From the NCBI GenBank assembly GCA_024919175.1, contig CP103804.1, forward strand, positions 2,294,001-2,358,000: 64,000 nt of DNA. Reading direction: 5' to 3'. Within the stretch, counting starts at the first letter, position 1. The number at the start of each line of letters is the position of its first letter. The notes under the pieces are model-generated. The model saw only the letters and a list, made by a program, of their open reading frames with translations. It made no database searches and had not been told where the DNA came from. This DNA comes from Clostridioides difficile (GTDB lineage Bacteria > Bacillota > Clostridia > Peptostreptococcales > Peptostreptococcaceae). Made by a program: the position numbers and the translations under genes. Shown piece after piece: positions 55,252 to 63,130 of the stretch.

Positions 55252-56046
55252 ATGATAACTATAAAGGAATATGTAGTTCCAAAAAGTTTAGATGAAGCTT
55301 ATGAACTGCTAATATCAAGAAAAAATAACATAATACTTGGAGGCTGCGGATTTTTAAAACTAGGTAGCAAAAATATTGGTTCAGCAATAGATTTAAAAGA
55401 CCTAGGTTTAGACTATATAAATGAAACTGATGATAGTATATTAATTGGAGCAGATACAAGTTTAAGAACTTTAGAATTAAATAAGGTTATTAAAAATTAC
55501 TGTAGTGGAGTAATTTCAAACGCTGTTTCTAATATAGTAGGGGTTCAATTTAGAAGTGGAGCTAGAGTGGGAGCTAGTGTATTTGCTAAGTATGGATTTT
55601 CAGATTTAATACCTTCATTATTAGTAGTAGATGCAAAGGTTAAGTTATATAAAAAAGGGGTTATGAACTTAGCTGATTTTTTAGAAAGTGAGCTTGAAAA
55701 AGATATATTAATAGAAATTATATTACCTAAAAAAGATGCTATAGGAGTATTTGATTCAATAAGAAAATGCACAGGTGATTTTGCAGTATTAAATGGAGCA
55801 ATGTTAAAAGAAGGAAACTCTTATAAAATTGCAATAGGAGCTAGACCAAGAAGAGCAAAGATTGCCTACAAAGCAAGTGAAGTATTAAGTTTAGAAAATG
55901 ATGTAGACAAAGCAGGAGATATATCAAGTGAAGAACTTTCATTTGGAAGTAATATAAGAGGAAGTAAAGAGTATAGAAAAGATATGGCAAAAGCGTTAGT
56001 TATAAGAATGTATAATAATATTGGGGGTGAGTTTAATGGTAAATAA
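55252..56046 (+). CDS. molybdenum hydroxylase FAD-binding subunit (set 3)
   Basis: The 264-residue CoxM/XdhB-type subunit shows the NNIILGGCGFLKLG flavin loop, VGVQFRSGARVGASVFAKYG and FGSNIRGSKEYRKDM. GGGGAGAG precedes the ATG at 55252; an upstream ATG at 55222 lacks a site. Its last 11 bases overlap the start of the catalytic subunit gene, so synthesis of the two is coupled. It is closely related to the set 1 subunit at 29368. Confidence 0.92.
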   Translation: MITIKEYVVPKSLDEAYELLISRKNNIILGGCGFLKLGSKNIGSAIDLKDLGLDYINETDDSILIGADTSLRTLELNKVIKNYCSGVISNAVSNIVGVQFRSGARVGASVFAKYGFSDLIPSLLVVDAKVKLYKKGVMNLADFLESELEKDILIEIILPKKDAIGVFDSIRKCTGDFAVLNGAMLKEGNSYKIAIGARPRRAKIAYKASEVLSLENDVDKAGDISSEELSFGSNIRGSKEYRKDMAKALVIRMYNNIGGEFNGK

Positions 56047-58327
56047 AGAAGTAAGAAAAATAGATAGTGAAGCCATTGTTACTGGTAAGCCAATATATAC
56101 TGAAGATTTAATTTTTCATAGAGATGTTTTGACTGTTAAACTTCTTAGAAGCCCACATGCTTTTGCAAAGATAAAAAACATTGATATAAAAAATGCATTA
56201 AAAGTAAAAGGTGTAGTAGACATATTTACTTACAAGGATGTACCAAATTATAGATATTCAATGGTTGGAGAATCATATCCAGAAGCATCGCCTCATGACC
56301 AATTAATACTTGAAGATATAGTGAGATATGTAGGAGATGAAGTTGCTATAATAGCGGCTGAAGATGAAAGATCAGCTGTCAAAGCAATGAAACTCATAAA
56401 AGTTGAATATGAAGTAATGACACCAATATTAGATGCAAGAGAATCAGAAGGTAATAAAATTTTAATACATGAAGAAGATGATTTATTTTGTCCATTTGAT
56501 TTTGGATTAGATGCTACAAAAAATATAGTATCAAGAGAAAAAATGGGTAAAGGTGATGTAGAAAAAGAATTTAAAGAGTGTGATGTAATAGTAGAAGAAT
56601 CTTATATGACTCAATCACAAGCACATTGTATGATGGAAACTCATAGAGCTTATACGTATATAGACACTAATGGTAGATTAGTAGTAACTTCTGCAAATCA
56701 ATCAGCTTATCATATGAGAAGACAGGTTGCTAGAGCATTAGGAATACCCCTTTCAAAGGTGAGAGTAATAAAACCAAGGATAGGTGGAGGTTTTGGTGGA
56801 AAGAATATAGCTGTAACAGAGATATACGCATCATTTGTAACTTGGATGACGAAAAGACCAGCAAAACTTATATATACTAGAGAAGAAACTTTTGCAATGA
56901 CAAACACTAGACATCAGATGTTTTTTGACATAAAAGTTGGAGCAGATAAAGAAGGAAATATAAAAGCTATAGATATGAAAGCATTAAACAATACAGGTGC
57001 TTATGGTGATAATGGACCTTCAGTTTGTTCTGAGTCAGGCCATAATGTGCTTCCAACATATAATAATGTACCTGCAATAAAGTTTGATGGAAGAACCGTA
57101 TATACTAACTTAGTTCCAGGGGGAGCATTGAGAGGATACGGAGCAACTCAAGGTACATTTGCACTTGATTGTGCAATAGATGAATTAGCACATAAACTTA
57201 ATATGGATCCAACAGAAATAAAATTAAAAAATATTATAAAAGAGAAAACTGAAGGCGGAATAATGCACTTTCCAATCAGAAGTTGTGCACTTGATGAATG
57301 TATAATTAGAGGTAAAAAGTTAATTGGATGGGATGAAAAATACCCTGTTATAGATATTGGAAATAATAAAGTAAGGGCTGTTGGAATGTCAGTTGGAACT
57401 CATGGTTCTGGTATAGCTAATATAGATATGGCAATAGTCAATATGAGAATGGATGAGGATGGAACTTATAAGTTATTTTCTGGCTCTTCAGATTTAGGAA
57501 CTGGTTCTGATACAATACTTGCACAAATTGCTGCCAAGACACTAAATACATCTATTGATAGAATTTCTGTTTATACAGGAGATACAGATATGTGTCCATA
57601 TGACACTGGAGCATTTGCTTCTTGTACTACTTATGTAACTGGAAATGCCACAATAAAATCGGCTGAAAGTTTGAAACAAAAGATATTAAAAGTGGCTCAG
57701 AAGAAATTAGACTTACCAATAGAGGATTTAATATTATATGAGGATAGAGTTTGTCATAGTGAGGATGTAGAAAAATTTGTTTTACTAAGTGAATTAGGAA
57801 GAGAATCTGTTGGTGGTGGAGATCAAGATGTTTTATACTCATCTGAATCTTATGGGATAAAAGAGAGTGCAAAACCATTCTTAGCAGGTTTTGCAGAGAT
57901 TGAACTAGATAAAACAACAGGTGAGTTTAAGGTGATAAACTATGCTTGTTCAACTGATTGTGGTACAGTCATGAATCCTGCACTTGCTAGAATTCAAGTT
58001 GAAGGAGGAGTAACTCAAGGTATAGGGCTTGCAATGTATGAGGACCCTAGACATGGTTCTGATGGGAAGCTTCAGACTTCTAATTTGTTACAATATAAAG
58101 TTCCAACAAAAAAGGATATAGGAAATATATTAGTAGACTTTGTGGATAATTATGAACCAACAGGACCATATGGAGCAAAATCTTTAGGAGAGATAGTTAT
58201 TCATACACCGGCACCAGCTATAGCAAATGCAATTTTTAATGCAGTAGGTGTGAATATAAGAGAACTTCCTATAACTTCTGAAAAGGTTTATATGGCTATG
58301 AAAAAATTAAATCAGGGAGGTAAATAA
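56036..58327 (+). CDS. molybdenum hydroxylase catalytic subunit (set 3)
   Basis: The 763-residue xanthine dehydrogenase-type subunit has RIGGGFGGKN, ALRGYGATQG, GTGSDTILAQ and the catalytic glutamate in GAKSLGEI. TTGGGGGTGAG lies before the ATG at 56036; the upstream in-frame ATG at 56021 is too close to it. The protein resembles set 1 much more than set 2. In this operon it probably hydroxylates xanthine or a related purine reversibly. The next gene starts immediately after its stop. Confidence 0.92.
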   Translation: MVNKEVRKIDSEAIVTGKPIYTEDLIFHRDVLTVKLLRSPHAFAKIKNIDIKNALKVKGVVDIFTYKDVPNYRYSMVGESYPEASPHDQLILEDIVRYVGDEVAIIAAEDERSAVKAMKLIKVEYEVMTPILDARESEGNKILIHEEDDLFCPFDFGLDATKNIVSREKMGKGDVEKEFKECDVIVEESYMTQSQAHCMMETHRAYTYIDTNGRLVVTSANQSAYHMRRQVARALGIPLSKVRVIKPRIGGGFGGKNIAVTEIYASFVTWMTKRPAKLIYTREETFAMTNTRHQMFFDIKVGADKEGNIKAIDMKALNNTGAYGDNGPSVCSESGHNVLPTYNNVPAIKFDGRTVYTNLVPGGALRGYGATQGTFALDCAIDELAHKLNMDPTEIKLKNIIKEKTEGGIMHFPIRSCALDECIIRGKKLIGWDEKYPVIDIGNNKVRAVGMSVGTHGSGIANIDMAIVNMRMDEDGTYKLFSGSSDLGTGSDTILAQIAAKTLNTSIDRISVYTGDTDMCPYDTGAFASCTTYVTGNATIKSAESLKQKILKVAQKKLDLPIEDLILYEDRVCHSEDVEKFVLLSELGRESVGGGDQDVLYSSESYGIKESAKPFLAGFAEIELDKTTGEFKVINYACSTDCGTVMNPALARIQVEGGVTQGIGLAMYEDPRHGSDGKLQTSNLLQYKVPTKKDIGNILVDFVDNYEPTGPYGAKSLGEIVIHTPAPAIANAIFNAVGVNIRELPITSEKVYMAMKKLNQGGK

Positions 58328-59641
58328 ATGGTTACTATAAAAAGTAAATACTTAATATCTTCTGCTGATGAAATATATACAAATTATGCTGTTGTAATAG
58401 AGAATGACATTATAAAAGATATATTGCCAAATGAAGAAGTTGAATTAAAATATAAAGATATTACAGAGATAATAGATAAATCAGATGCTATAGTAATGCC
58501 TGGATTTATCAACGGACATATGCATCAATATGGAGTACTTTCTAGAGGAATACCAGCAAATGTACATTTTACTGATTTTGAAGGCTTTTTAAATGACTAT
58601 TGGTGGCCATTTATAGAAAATAGAATAGGATTAAAAGAAGTAAAAGCTACAACTAAAGCATCTGCAATAGAACTTATAGAATCTGGTGTAGTAGCATTTT
58701 GTGACACATTAGAAGCTCCAAACACAGAGAAGGGAACTTTAATTGAGCAAGGTAAGATACTAGAAGAAATAGGAATGAAAGCAGTTTTATCTCTAGAAAG
58801 TTGTGAAAGAATAAGTTATGAAAATGGATTAAGATGTTTAGATGAAAATTCTAATCTAATAAAATGGAGTAGAGAAAACAGTAAATTAATAAATGGAATA
58901 ATGTGTACACATACTAGTTTCACATGTTCAGATAAATTTATCAAAAAAGCTAAAGAAGATGCAAGAAAATTAAATGCACCAATGCAATTTCATTTATGTG
59001 AGAGTATATATGAACCAAACTACTCTAAAAAACACTTTAATAAAAAAGCAGTTGATTACTACAATGATTTAAATATATTAGATGAGACTGTATTAGCATC
59101 TCAGTGTGTAAAAGTAGATAATGAAGAGATAGATATACTAAAGGAGAAGGGTATAAAGGTAGTTCACATGCCTCTTAGCAACTGTGAAGTAGGTGGAGGT
59201 TTTTCTCCAGTTCCCAAAATGATTAAAAAAGGTATAAAAGTAGCATTAGGAACAGATGGATATATAAATGATTTTTTTGAAGTTATGAGAGGCGCGTTTT
59301 TAATGCATAAATCAGTTGAAGAAGATGCATCTGTAATGCCAGCGAGTTTAGTATTTAAGATGGCAACAGAACATGGTGCTTATGCATTAGGGCTTCAAAA
59401 ATCAGGAAAAATAACAGTAGGTAATAAAGCAGATATAGTAGTTATGGAAGATGAATTTAAAACTCCTGTGACACTTGATAATATATTTGACCAGATAGTA
59501 GTGCAAGGTAAAAAAGAATTTATATCAAATGTATACATAGATGGTAGACATATTTTAAAAGAAAAACAGTTAGTTGATTTAGATAAAAAAGCTATTGTTA
59601 AAGAAATGAAAGATGTTGCCTGTGAATTTTGGAAGTTTTAA
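58328..59641 (+). CDS. ssnA: SsnA-type amidohydrolase (third copy, divergent)
   Basis: The 437-residue amidohydrolase has HMHQYG as the metal HxH pair, FHLCES, VVHMPLSNCE and ALGTDGYIND. It is clearly more distant from the two other amidohydrolases in the window than they are from each other and fits the SsnA family linked to selenium-dependent molybdenum hydroxylases. The ATG directly follows the stop of the Mo gene, and GGGAGGT lies inside that gene. It may deaminate or hydrolyse a purine-derived intermediate. Confidence 0.88.
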   Translation: MVTIKSKYLISSADEIYTNYAVVIENDIIKDILPNEEVELKYKDITEIIDKSDAIVMPGFINGHMHQYGVLSRGIPANVHFTDFEGFLNDYWWPFIENRIGLKEVKATTKASAIELIESGVVAFCDTLEAPNTEKGTLIEQGKILEEIGMKAVLSLESCERISYENGLRCLDENSNLIKWSRENSKLINGIMCTHTSFTCSDKFIKKAKEDARKLNAPMQFHLCESIYEPNYSKKHFNKKAVDYYNDLNILDETVLASQCVKVDNEEIDILKEKGIKVVHMPLSNCEVGGGFSPVPKMIKKGIKVALGTDGYINDFFEVMRGAFLMHKSVEEDASVMPASLVFKMATEHGAYALGLQKSGKITVGNKADIVVMEDEFKTPVTLDNIFDQIVVQGKKEFISNVYIDGRHILKEKQLVDLDKKAIVKEMKDVACEFWKF

Positions 59642-59676
59642 TAAATGTAAATAAACATGAAAAGGGGAAGTAAACA

Positions 59677-60762
59677 ATGTATAATTTTTTAGGGAAAGAA
59701 TTAAAATCACCTTTTATAATAGGTTCAGGTCCGTTGACATATAGTGCAGCTGGATGTAAGATACTAAGTGATGCAGGAGCAGGGGCAGTTGTTACTAAGA
59801 CTATAAGAAAAGAAAGAGCTATAAATCCAGCACCTCATATGGTTAGAAACACAGCAAATGCTCTTTTAAATAATGAGAAATGGACAGATTTTGAGCCAGA
59901 GCAATGGATAGATTTTGAAATACCACAAATGAAAAAAGATGGAACTGTATGTATAGCTTCAGTAGGTCATACAATAGAAGAAAGTAGTGAATTAGTAGAA
60001 AAGGTTGCAAATGCAGGAGCTGACTTTATCGAGCTTGTATCTTATGACTATAGAGATTTAATACCAATGCTTAAAGATGCAAAAGAAAGAGTGAATATAC
60101 CAGTAATAGTTAAACTTCCTCCTATGATAGACGAAATAGGGGCTTTTGCTAAAAAATTAGAAGAAGCAGGAGCAGATGCAATAACTGCTTGTGATTCTGT
60201 AGGGCCAGCACTTAGAATTGACATAGAAACTGGTCAACCTTTATTAGGCGGAAATGGAATTGGATATTTAAGTGGAGAAACTATTAAACCAATAACTTTA
60301 CAAAGAATATATGAAATAAAAAAAGAAGTAAAGATACCTATAATAGGGTTAGGTGGATGTGTTAGTGGAGATGATGCCTTAGAAATGATTATGGCAGGTG
60401 CTGACTTTGTTGGTATATGCTCAGTAGTAATACTAAAAGGTGCTCAAGTAATAGCTAAAATCCACAATGACTTAAATTCTAATCTTGACAGACTAGGATA
60501 TAAAACTATAGAAAATGCTTGTGGTGTAGTACATAAGCATATGGGAGAGGTAAATGAAAGACTTAGTTTTGAATTTACTTATGATGAAGAAAAATGTACT
60601 AAATGTAAGATGTGTGAGAGAGTATGTGCATATCAAGCCAGAAAACTAAATGACAAAATGGAATTAAATAAAGATGAATGTAGATATTGTGGTCTTTGCA
60701 TATCAGTATGTAAACCAAAGGCACTTGGAAGAAAGATTTCATGTTCAGAATTAAATGCATAA
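59677..60762 (+). CDS. preA: PreA-like dihydropyrimidine/dihydroorotate dehydrogenase with ferredoxin domain
   Basis: The 361-residue protein joins an FMN-binding TIM barrel of the dihydroorotate dehydrogenase family (residues 1-290; GSGPLTYSAAG, VKLPP, GLGGCVSGDDA) to a C-terminal domain with two [4Fe-4S] motifs (CTKCKMCERVC and CRYCGLCISVC). This is the PreA arrangement, which reduces or oxidises pyrimidine-like rings. No PreT partner gene lies in the window. AAAGGGGAAG precedes the ATG. It is the last gene of operon B. Confidence 0.9.
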   Translation: MYNFLGKELKSPFIIGSGPLTYSAAGCKILSDAGAGAVVTKTIRKERAINPAPHMVRNTANALLNNEKWTDFEPEQWIDFEIPQMKKDGTVCIASVGHTIEESSELVEKVANAGADFIELVSYDYRDLIPMLKDAKERVNIPVIVKLPPMIDEIGAFAKKLEEAGADAITACDSVGPALRIDIETGQPLLGGNGIGYLSGETIKPITLQRIYEIKKEVKIPIIGLGGCVSGDDALEMIMAGADFVGICSVVILKGAQVIAKIHNDLNSNLDRLGYKTIENACGVVHKHMGEVNERLSFEFTYDEEKCTKCKMCERVCAYQARKLNDKMELNKDECRYCGLCISVCKPKALGRKISCSELNA

Positions 60763-60814
60763 GATAGTTTAAGAAAATATAATTTTAAAAGCTAAAGATT
60801 TAGATACAGATAAA

Positions 60815-60844
60815 GGATACCATTATTGAAATGGTATCTTTTTG
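60815..60844 (+). terminator. terminator of purine operon B
   Basis: GATACCATT pairs with AATGGTATC around a short loop, followed by TTTTT. Confidence 0.88.
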
Positions 60845-60956
60845 TTTATAGTTGTTGTTTGTATTTACATCTATATTAATTATTTTTTTCAGTGATTGGA
60901 AGTAATGGTTTTATTAATTAAATTTCTAATAACTATTTTCAATATATATGTTAACA

Positions 60957-60986
60957 TTGTATAGCATTTGTATAAGATGTTATAAT
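60957..60986 (+). promoter_or_regulatory. possible sigma-A promoter of the coiled-coil gene
   Basis: TTGTAT (60957-60962) and TATAAT (60981-60986) are 18 bases apart, 24 bases before the coding start. Confidence 0.55.
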
Positions 60987-61009
60987 AATTAATAGGGATG
61001 GTGATGTAA

Positions 61010-61774
61010 GTGGAAGATAAAATTTTAGAATTATTACATATTATAAATAAAGACGTGGTTAGCATGAAAAATGACATGTCAGAAGTAAAACAAGAAATAA
61101 GTGTAATGAAGGAAGACATAAGCGAAGTAAAACAAGAATTAAGTATAGTGAAAAAAGAAATGAGTGAAGTAAAACAAGAAGTAAGTGTGATGAAGAAAGA
61201 AATGAGTGAAGTAAAACAAGAAGTAAGCATAATGAAAAAAGATATGTATGAAGTAAAACAAGAAGTAAGTGTGATGAAGAAAGAAATAAATGAAGTAAAA
61301 CAAGAAGTAAGCATAATGAAAAAAGATATGTATGAAGTAAAACAAGAAGTAAGTGTAATAAAAAAAGAAATAGATATAGTGAAAGATAATTTATATGAAG
61401 TTAAATTAGAAATGAACTCTATGCAAAATCAAATAAGTAATGCAAGTAAAGATATAAGTGAAATTAAAGCAGAAAGTATTATAGTTAATGAAAAGCTATA
61501 TGAAATAGATGTTAAAGTAGATGCCTTAGAATCTAAAGGAAAATCAATTAAAGAACAACAAATTGAACAAAATAGTATTTTAGGAAGTTTATTACATAAC
61601 TCTGAAATAAATAAAGCTACTCATGATAATATGGAACATAGTATAGCACATATAAAAGGTGATACAAATGCTATAAAAGAAGATGTTTCCGAAATAAGAA
61701 GAGATTTAAATTTAGTGGAATTAGCTACCAGTAAAAATTGGAGCGATATTGTAAAATTAAAATCAGCTAGATAA
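61010..61774 (+). CDS. coiled-coil protein with 14-residue repeats
   Basis: A GTG start follows GGGATGGTGATG. The 254-residue product is a long parallel coiled coil: residues 24-121 are seven 14-residue units of the form SEVKQEVSVMKKEM, two heptads each. A less regular helix (DISEIKAESIIVNEKLYEID) and a short C-terminal region (SGILGSLLHNSEINKATHDN-like) follow. It has no signal peptide or membrane segment. Function is unknown. Its position between two purine units may be coincidental; it has its own promoter and terminator. Confidence 0.85.
   Translation: MEDKILELLHIINKDVVSMKNDMSEVKQEISVMKEDISEVKQELSIVKKEMSEVKQEVSVMKKEMSEVKQEVSIMKKDMYEVKQEVSVMKKEINEVKQEVSIMKKDMYEVKQEVSVIKKEIDIVKDNLYEVKLEMNSMQNQISNASKDISEIKAESIIVNEKLYEIDVKVDALESKGKSIKEQQIEQNSILGSLLHNSEINKATHDNMEHSIAHIKGDTNAIKEDVSEIRRDLNLVELATSKNWSDIVKLKSAR
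61079..61372 (+). repeat. seven tandem 42-bp repeats inside the coiled-coil gene
   Basis: Units begin with GAAGTAAAACAAGAA or the preceding serine codon and differ by a few bases. Units 4-5 and 6-7 share an almost identical 84-bp block, which indicates a recent duplication. The unit length is a multiple of three, so copy-number change would not shift the frame. Confidence 0.88.
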
Positions 61775-61890
61775 TCTTTTAATTATATTAACTTATCATC
61801 CATAAAAGTATAAACTTTTATATACAAATAGATTCTTGTGATAGTTTTACTATTTATTATAAATTTTAGAAATTAAAATAAAAAATTGAG

Positions 61891-61927
61891 AAAAGATCAT
61901 TTGAAAAATGCTTTTGGTCTTTTTTTT
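61891..61927 (+). terminator. terminator of the coiled-coil gene
   Basis: AAAAGATC (61891-61898) pairs with GGTCTTTT (61916-61923) using one G-U pair, with a run of T residues following. Confidence 0.75.
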
Positions 61928-62058
61928 ATGCACTTATAAAAATATCATAAAAATAAAATTTAAAATTTGCTTAATAAAAAACTACAGAACAGTTGGAATA
62001 GGCAAATTTTTATCAATAAAAGTATAAAAAAATTATTCTATGCAAATGTATGCAAATG

Positions 62059-62075
62059 TTGGCATTAAAATTGCT
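62059..62075 (+). promoter_or_regulatory. sigma-54 promoter of the third permease transcript
   Basis: TTGGCATTAAAATTGCT has GG (62061-62062) and GC (62073-62074) ten bases apart. The start would be near 62086, leaving a leader of about 1,045 bases before the permease. Two ATGCAAATG repeats (62040-62058) lie just upstream. Confidence 0.88.
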
Positions 62076-62224
62076 GTATAGAAATAATAAATAGTAATGT
62101 ACATAAAGATTGTATTATACAATAGTGTTACTATTTTTAATTATAGATATTGGTTTATATCTATAAGCTAGATAGAAACTTGTATGTTTTATGTTGCAGA
62201 TACAAATATAGTAAAGGAGAGTAC

Positions 62225-62272
62225 ATGGGTACAACTGAGATACATAGCTTATTAAGTTTTTCTGTCTTATGA
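62225..62272 (+). CDS. 15-codon upstream ORF in the permease leader
   Basis: AAAGGAGA (62213-62220) lies five bases before an ATG opening 15 codons, MGTTEIHSLLSFSVL. This is a good translation start in an otherwise non-coding leader. It lies after several small hairpins and before the group I intron. It may be a leader peptide, or a remnant of a gene start. Confidence 0.45.
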   Translation: MGTTEIHSLLSFSVL

Positions 62273-62332
62273 TAATTATGTTATAAAATATTCATAAATA
62301 TTTTGATTTTCAATTTGAAAATTATTTTATGC

Positions 62333-62398
62333 TTAAATTAATTATTATGTAATTAATTTAATAACAAAAACAGTGAAAGAGTAAATAATATTATTTAC
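62333..62398. repeat. two perfect palindromes before the intron core
   Basis: TTAAATTAATTA (62333-62344) pairs exactly with TAATTAATTTAA (62350-62361) around a five-base loop, and GTAAATAATATTATTTAC (62381-62398) is a perfect palindrome. A third, ATTTTCAATTTGAAAAT, lies at 62306-62322. They may be intron 5' structures or ends of a lost element. Confidence 0.6.
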
Positions 62399-62399
62399 A

Positions 62400-62775
62400 G
62401 GGGGTAATAAAAAAGTATATTAAATAAGTTGTACTTTTAGCCCCGTACATAAAGAAATTTATGTAGGACACAACTTTAAAACCAGTAAATCCTAAAGCCT
62501 TGCAACTACAATAAAAGATAGAAAGAAACTTTTATGAATGTGGTGAAAACCAGAAACAATAGCAAGGATGGTATATGGTGAGAGCCTAAGTACTTTACAA
62601 TGGACATTTGGTCGCCAAGCCTAGAAATAGGAAGGTCAAACGACTATCTCGAAAGAGAGTACACTATAAGCGATTGATGGTGGAAACGGGTTGCTCTTAA
62701 CAGATAATGCTGAAGATGAAGAAATAGTCTACGCTCATATGAAAGTATGAGGCCACTTAAAATTAAAGTGGCATC
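62400..62775 (+). ncRNA. group I intron catalytic core (self-splicing ribozyme)
   Basis: Paired elements fit a group I ribozyme. P2-type stem: AAGTTGT (62426-62432) with ACAACTT (62470-62476), enclosing TACATAAA/TTTATGTA. CCTTGC (62498-62503) pairs with GCAAGG (62562-62567). P7: GACTAT (62642-62647) pairs with ATAGTC (62724-62729), placed in the conserved R (GGTCAAACGACTATC) and S (AAGAAATAGTCT) contexts. P9: CTCATA/TATGAG (62734-62751). P9.1: GCCACTT/AAGTGGC (62752-62772). There is no homing endonuclease ORF. Exact splice sites are not fixed. It lies in the 5' leader of the permease gene, not in a coding sequence. Confidence 0.75.
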
Positions 62776-63130
62776 TATAAAGTAGCGTTTATAGGTAAAT
62801 GTTTAAAACTTATAAAATATAAATACTTATGAAAACTTATAATCTATAATGATTAAGATTGAAAGATTAAGATTGGATTAGAATGGTTGTAAAAAATTTC
62901 AAGTCCATAGCTGCAATACTCTTATATTTGTAAAGAACTGTGTAACATATACAAAATAATAAAATAAATTTGATTGTTAATAATTAAATTTATTGTACAT
63001 GATTTTTAAGTATGAAAACTTAAATGTATTACTGAGTATAGTAAGATTTATAAAAGTCATTTAATTTAATATATTAAATTTTTAAGTATTTATATAATTC
63101 AATAAGTTTTATGTAACGGGAGTTTTTATT
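62776..63130 (+). other. distal part of the permease leader
   Basis: No ORF with a ribosome binding site was found. GATTAAGATTG occurs twice (62851-62861 and 62865-62875). The 3' splice site of the intron should lie somewhere here. The stretch ends with AACGGGAG, the ribosome binding site of the permease. Confidence 0.45.

Noticed and set aside
60889..61345. Minus-strand repetitive frames opposite the coiled-coil gene
   Set aside because: They are antisense images of the 42-bp repeats, giving phenylalanine/serine-rich nonsense without start signals.
62086..62400. c-di-GMP-II riboswitch coupled to the group I intron
   Set aside because: No sequence resembling the conserved c-di-GMP-II core was recognised upstream of the ribozyme; only A/T hairpins are visible.
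62276..63130. Complete IStron (group I intron plus tnpA/tnpB)
   Set aside because: A TTGAT pentamer is present at 62303 and the ribozyme is clear, but no transposase or TnpB reading frame or fragment was found.
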